Shown: piece after piece, positions 15,541 through 15,778 of the stretch
Layout of the letters: each line of letters begins with the position of its first letter
Numbering within the stretch: the stretch's first letter is position 1
From: Mariprofundaceae bacterium
GTDB taxonomy: Bacteria; Pseudomonadota; Zetaproteobacteria; Mariprofundales; Mariprofundaceae
Direction: 5' to 3'
Assembly (NCBI GenBank): GCA_030950835.1
Contig: JAUZQU010000022.1
Location: 1 to 15,778, forward strand
DNA length: 15,778 nucleotides
The notes under the pieces: generated by a model
What the model was told of the DNA's origin: nothing
Database searches by the model: none
Seen by the model: the letters and a program-made list of their open reading frames with translations, nothing else
Translations under genes and position numbers: made by a program

Positions 15541-15707
15541 CATCAAAATTACATTTTTTACTTTCTAAACTGAATTTTTACTATTTGTGAAGCTGTAAGC
15601 CTATAGTCCACAAGGATTAAGTTGATTTTGCGTTGTCATAGTCATTCATTGTTGACTCACTGTCAAAACATGCAAACGTGCGCCACTGCCTAACCGCATA
15701 AAACCTT

Positions 15708-15778
15708 TCACTTAACTCTCCCGTAAATATCATCAAATCTTTCAATATCGTCTTCTTCTAAATAATCGCCAACTTGCA
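15708..15778 (-). CDS. C-terminal end of an unidentified gene, cut by window edge
   Basis: On the minus strand from the right edge one frame reads QVGDYLEEDDIERFDDIYGR then VK and a TGA stop at 15708-15710. The acidic, well-formed peptide looks like a genuine protein C-terminus, whereas the other two minus frames stop early. Twenty-two codons are too few to name a family. Confidence 0.45.
   Translation of the reverse strand, partial: QVGDYLEEDDIERFDDIYGRVK

Noticed and set aside
15640..15778. Possible integron attC site around GCCTAAC near the right edge
   Set aside because: The core-like heptamer has no GTTRRRY partner at a suitable distance on the same strand, and no integron genes are near.
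1..15778. CRISPR array or tandem repeat array
   Set aside because: I saw no regularly spaced identical repeats; the only long direct repeat lies within the duplicated DUF1538 gene.

Overview
The window is bacterial chromosome from a Gram-negative proteobacterium. It has two lipoproteins of the outer-membrane trafficking type (LolB and a TPR lipoprotein), a periplasm-targeted beta-barrel-like protein, and the gene order TPR lipoprotein - lolB - ispE - tRNA-Gln - prs, which I know from Pseudomonas and other gammaproteobacteria. The class is not certain: a marine gammaproteobacterium or a zetaproteobacterium would both fit, and the latter is only an impression. Base composition looks moderate by eye (not counted) and coding density is high.

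Left part (1-5756, all minus strand): a conserved housekeeping operon runs M67/JAMM protease - TPR lipoprotein - lolB - ispE - tRNA-Gln(TTG) - prs. Genes overlap or nearly touch, and the tRNA starts 3 nt after the ispE stop. Just beyond the prs stop codon lies an ISAs1-family insertion sequence that is cut off by the left edge. It sits where rplY/pth are found in Pseudomonas.

Middle (5757-8931, plus strand): a large unrecognised surface lipoprotein-like gene with an EF-hand-type loop, whose best ribosome-binding site and ATG are one base out of frame with its lipobox; a perfect 9-bp rho-independent terminator; then a signal-peptide-bearing probable outer-membrane beta-barrel protein.

Right part (8956-14466, minus strand): the most interesting region, a very tight five-gene operon. 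In transcription order it holds a DUF1538 membrane protein with two homologous halves, two different small PII-like proteins, a six-TM HAMP-SpoIIE (PP2C) phosphatase, and class II fumarase FumC. All junctions are overlaps of 4-14 nt or a 2-nt gap, and a good sigma70-like promoter lies just upstream of the DUF1538 start. The arrangement suggests a PII-regulated transporter of unknown substrate linked to a phosphatase signalling output and to fumarate/malate metabolism. This is inference from gene order and families.

Far right (14557-15778): a thioredoxin-fold NHCP protein with its own promoter region, a doubtful 72-codon hydrophobic ORF, a cluster of inverted repeats, and the last 22 codons of an unidentified gene at the edge.
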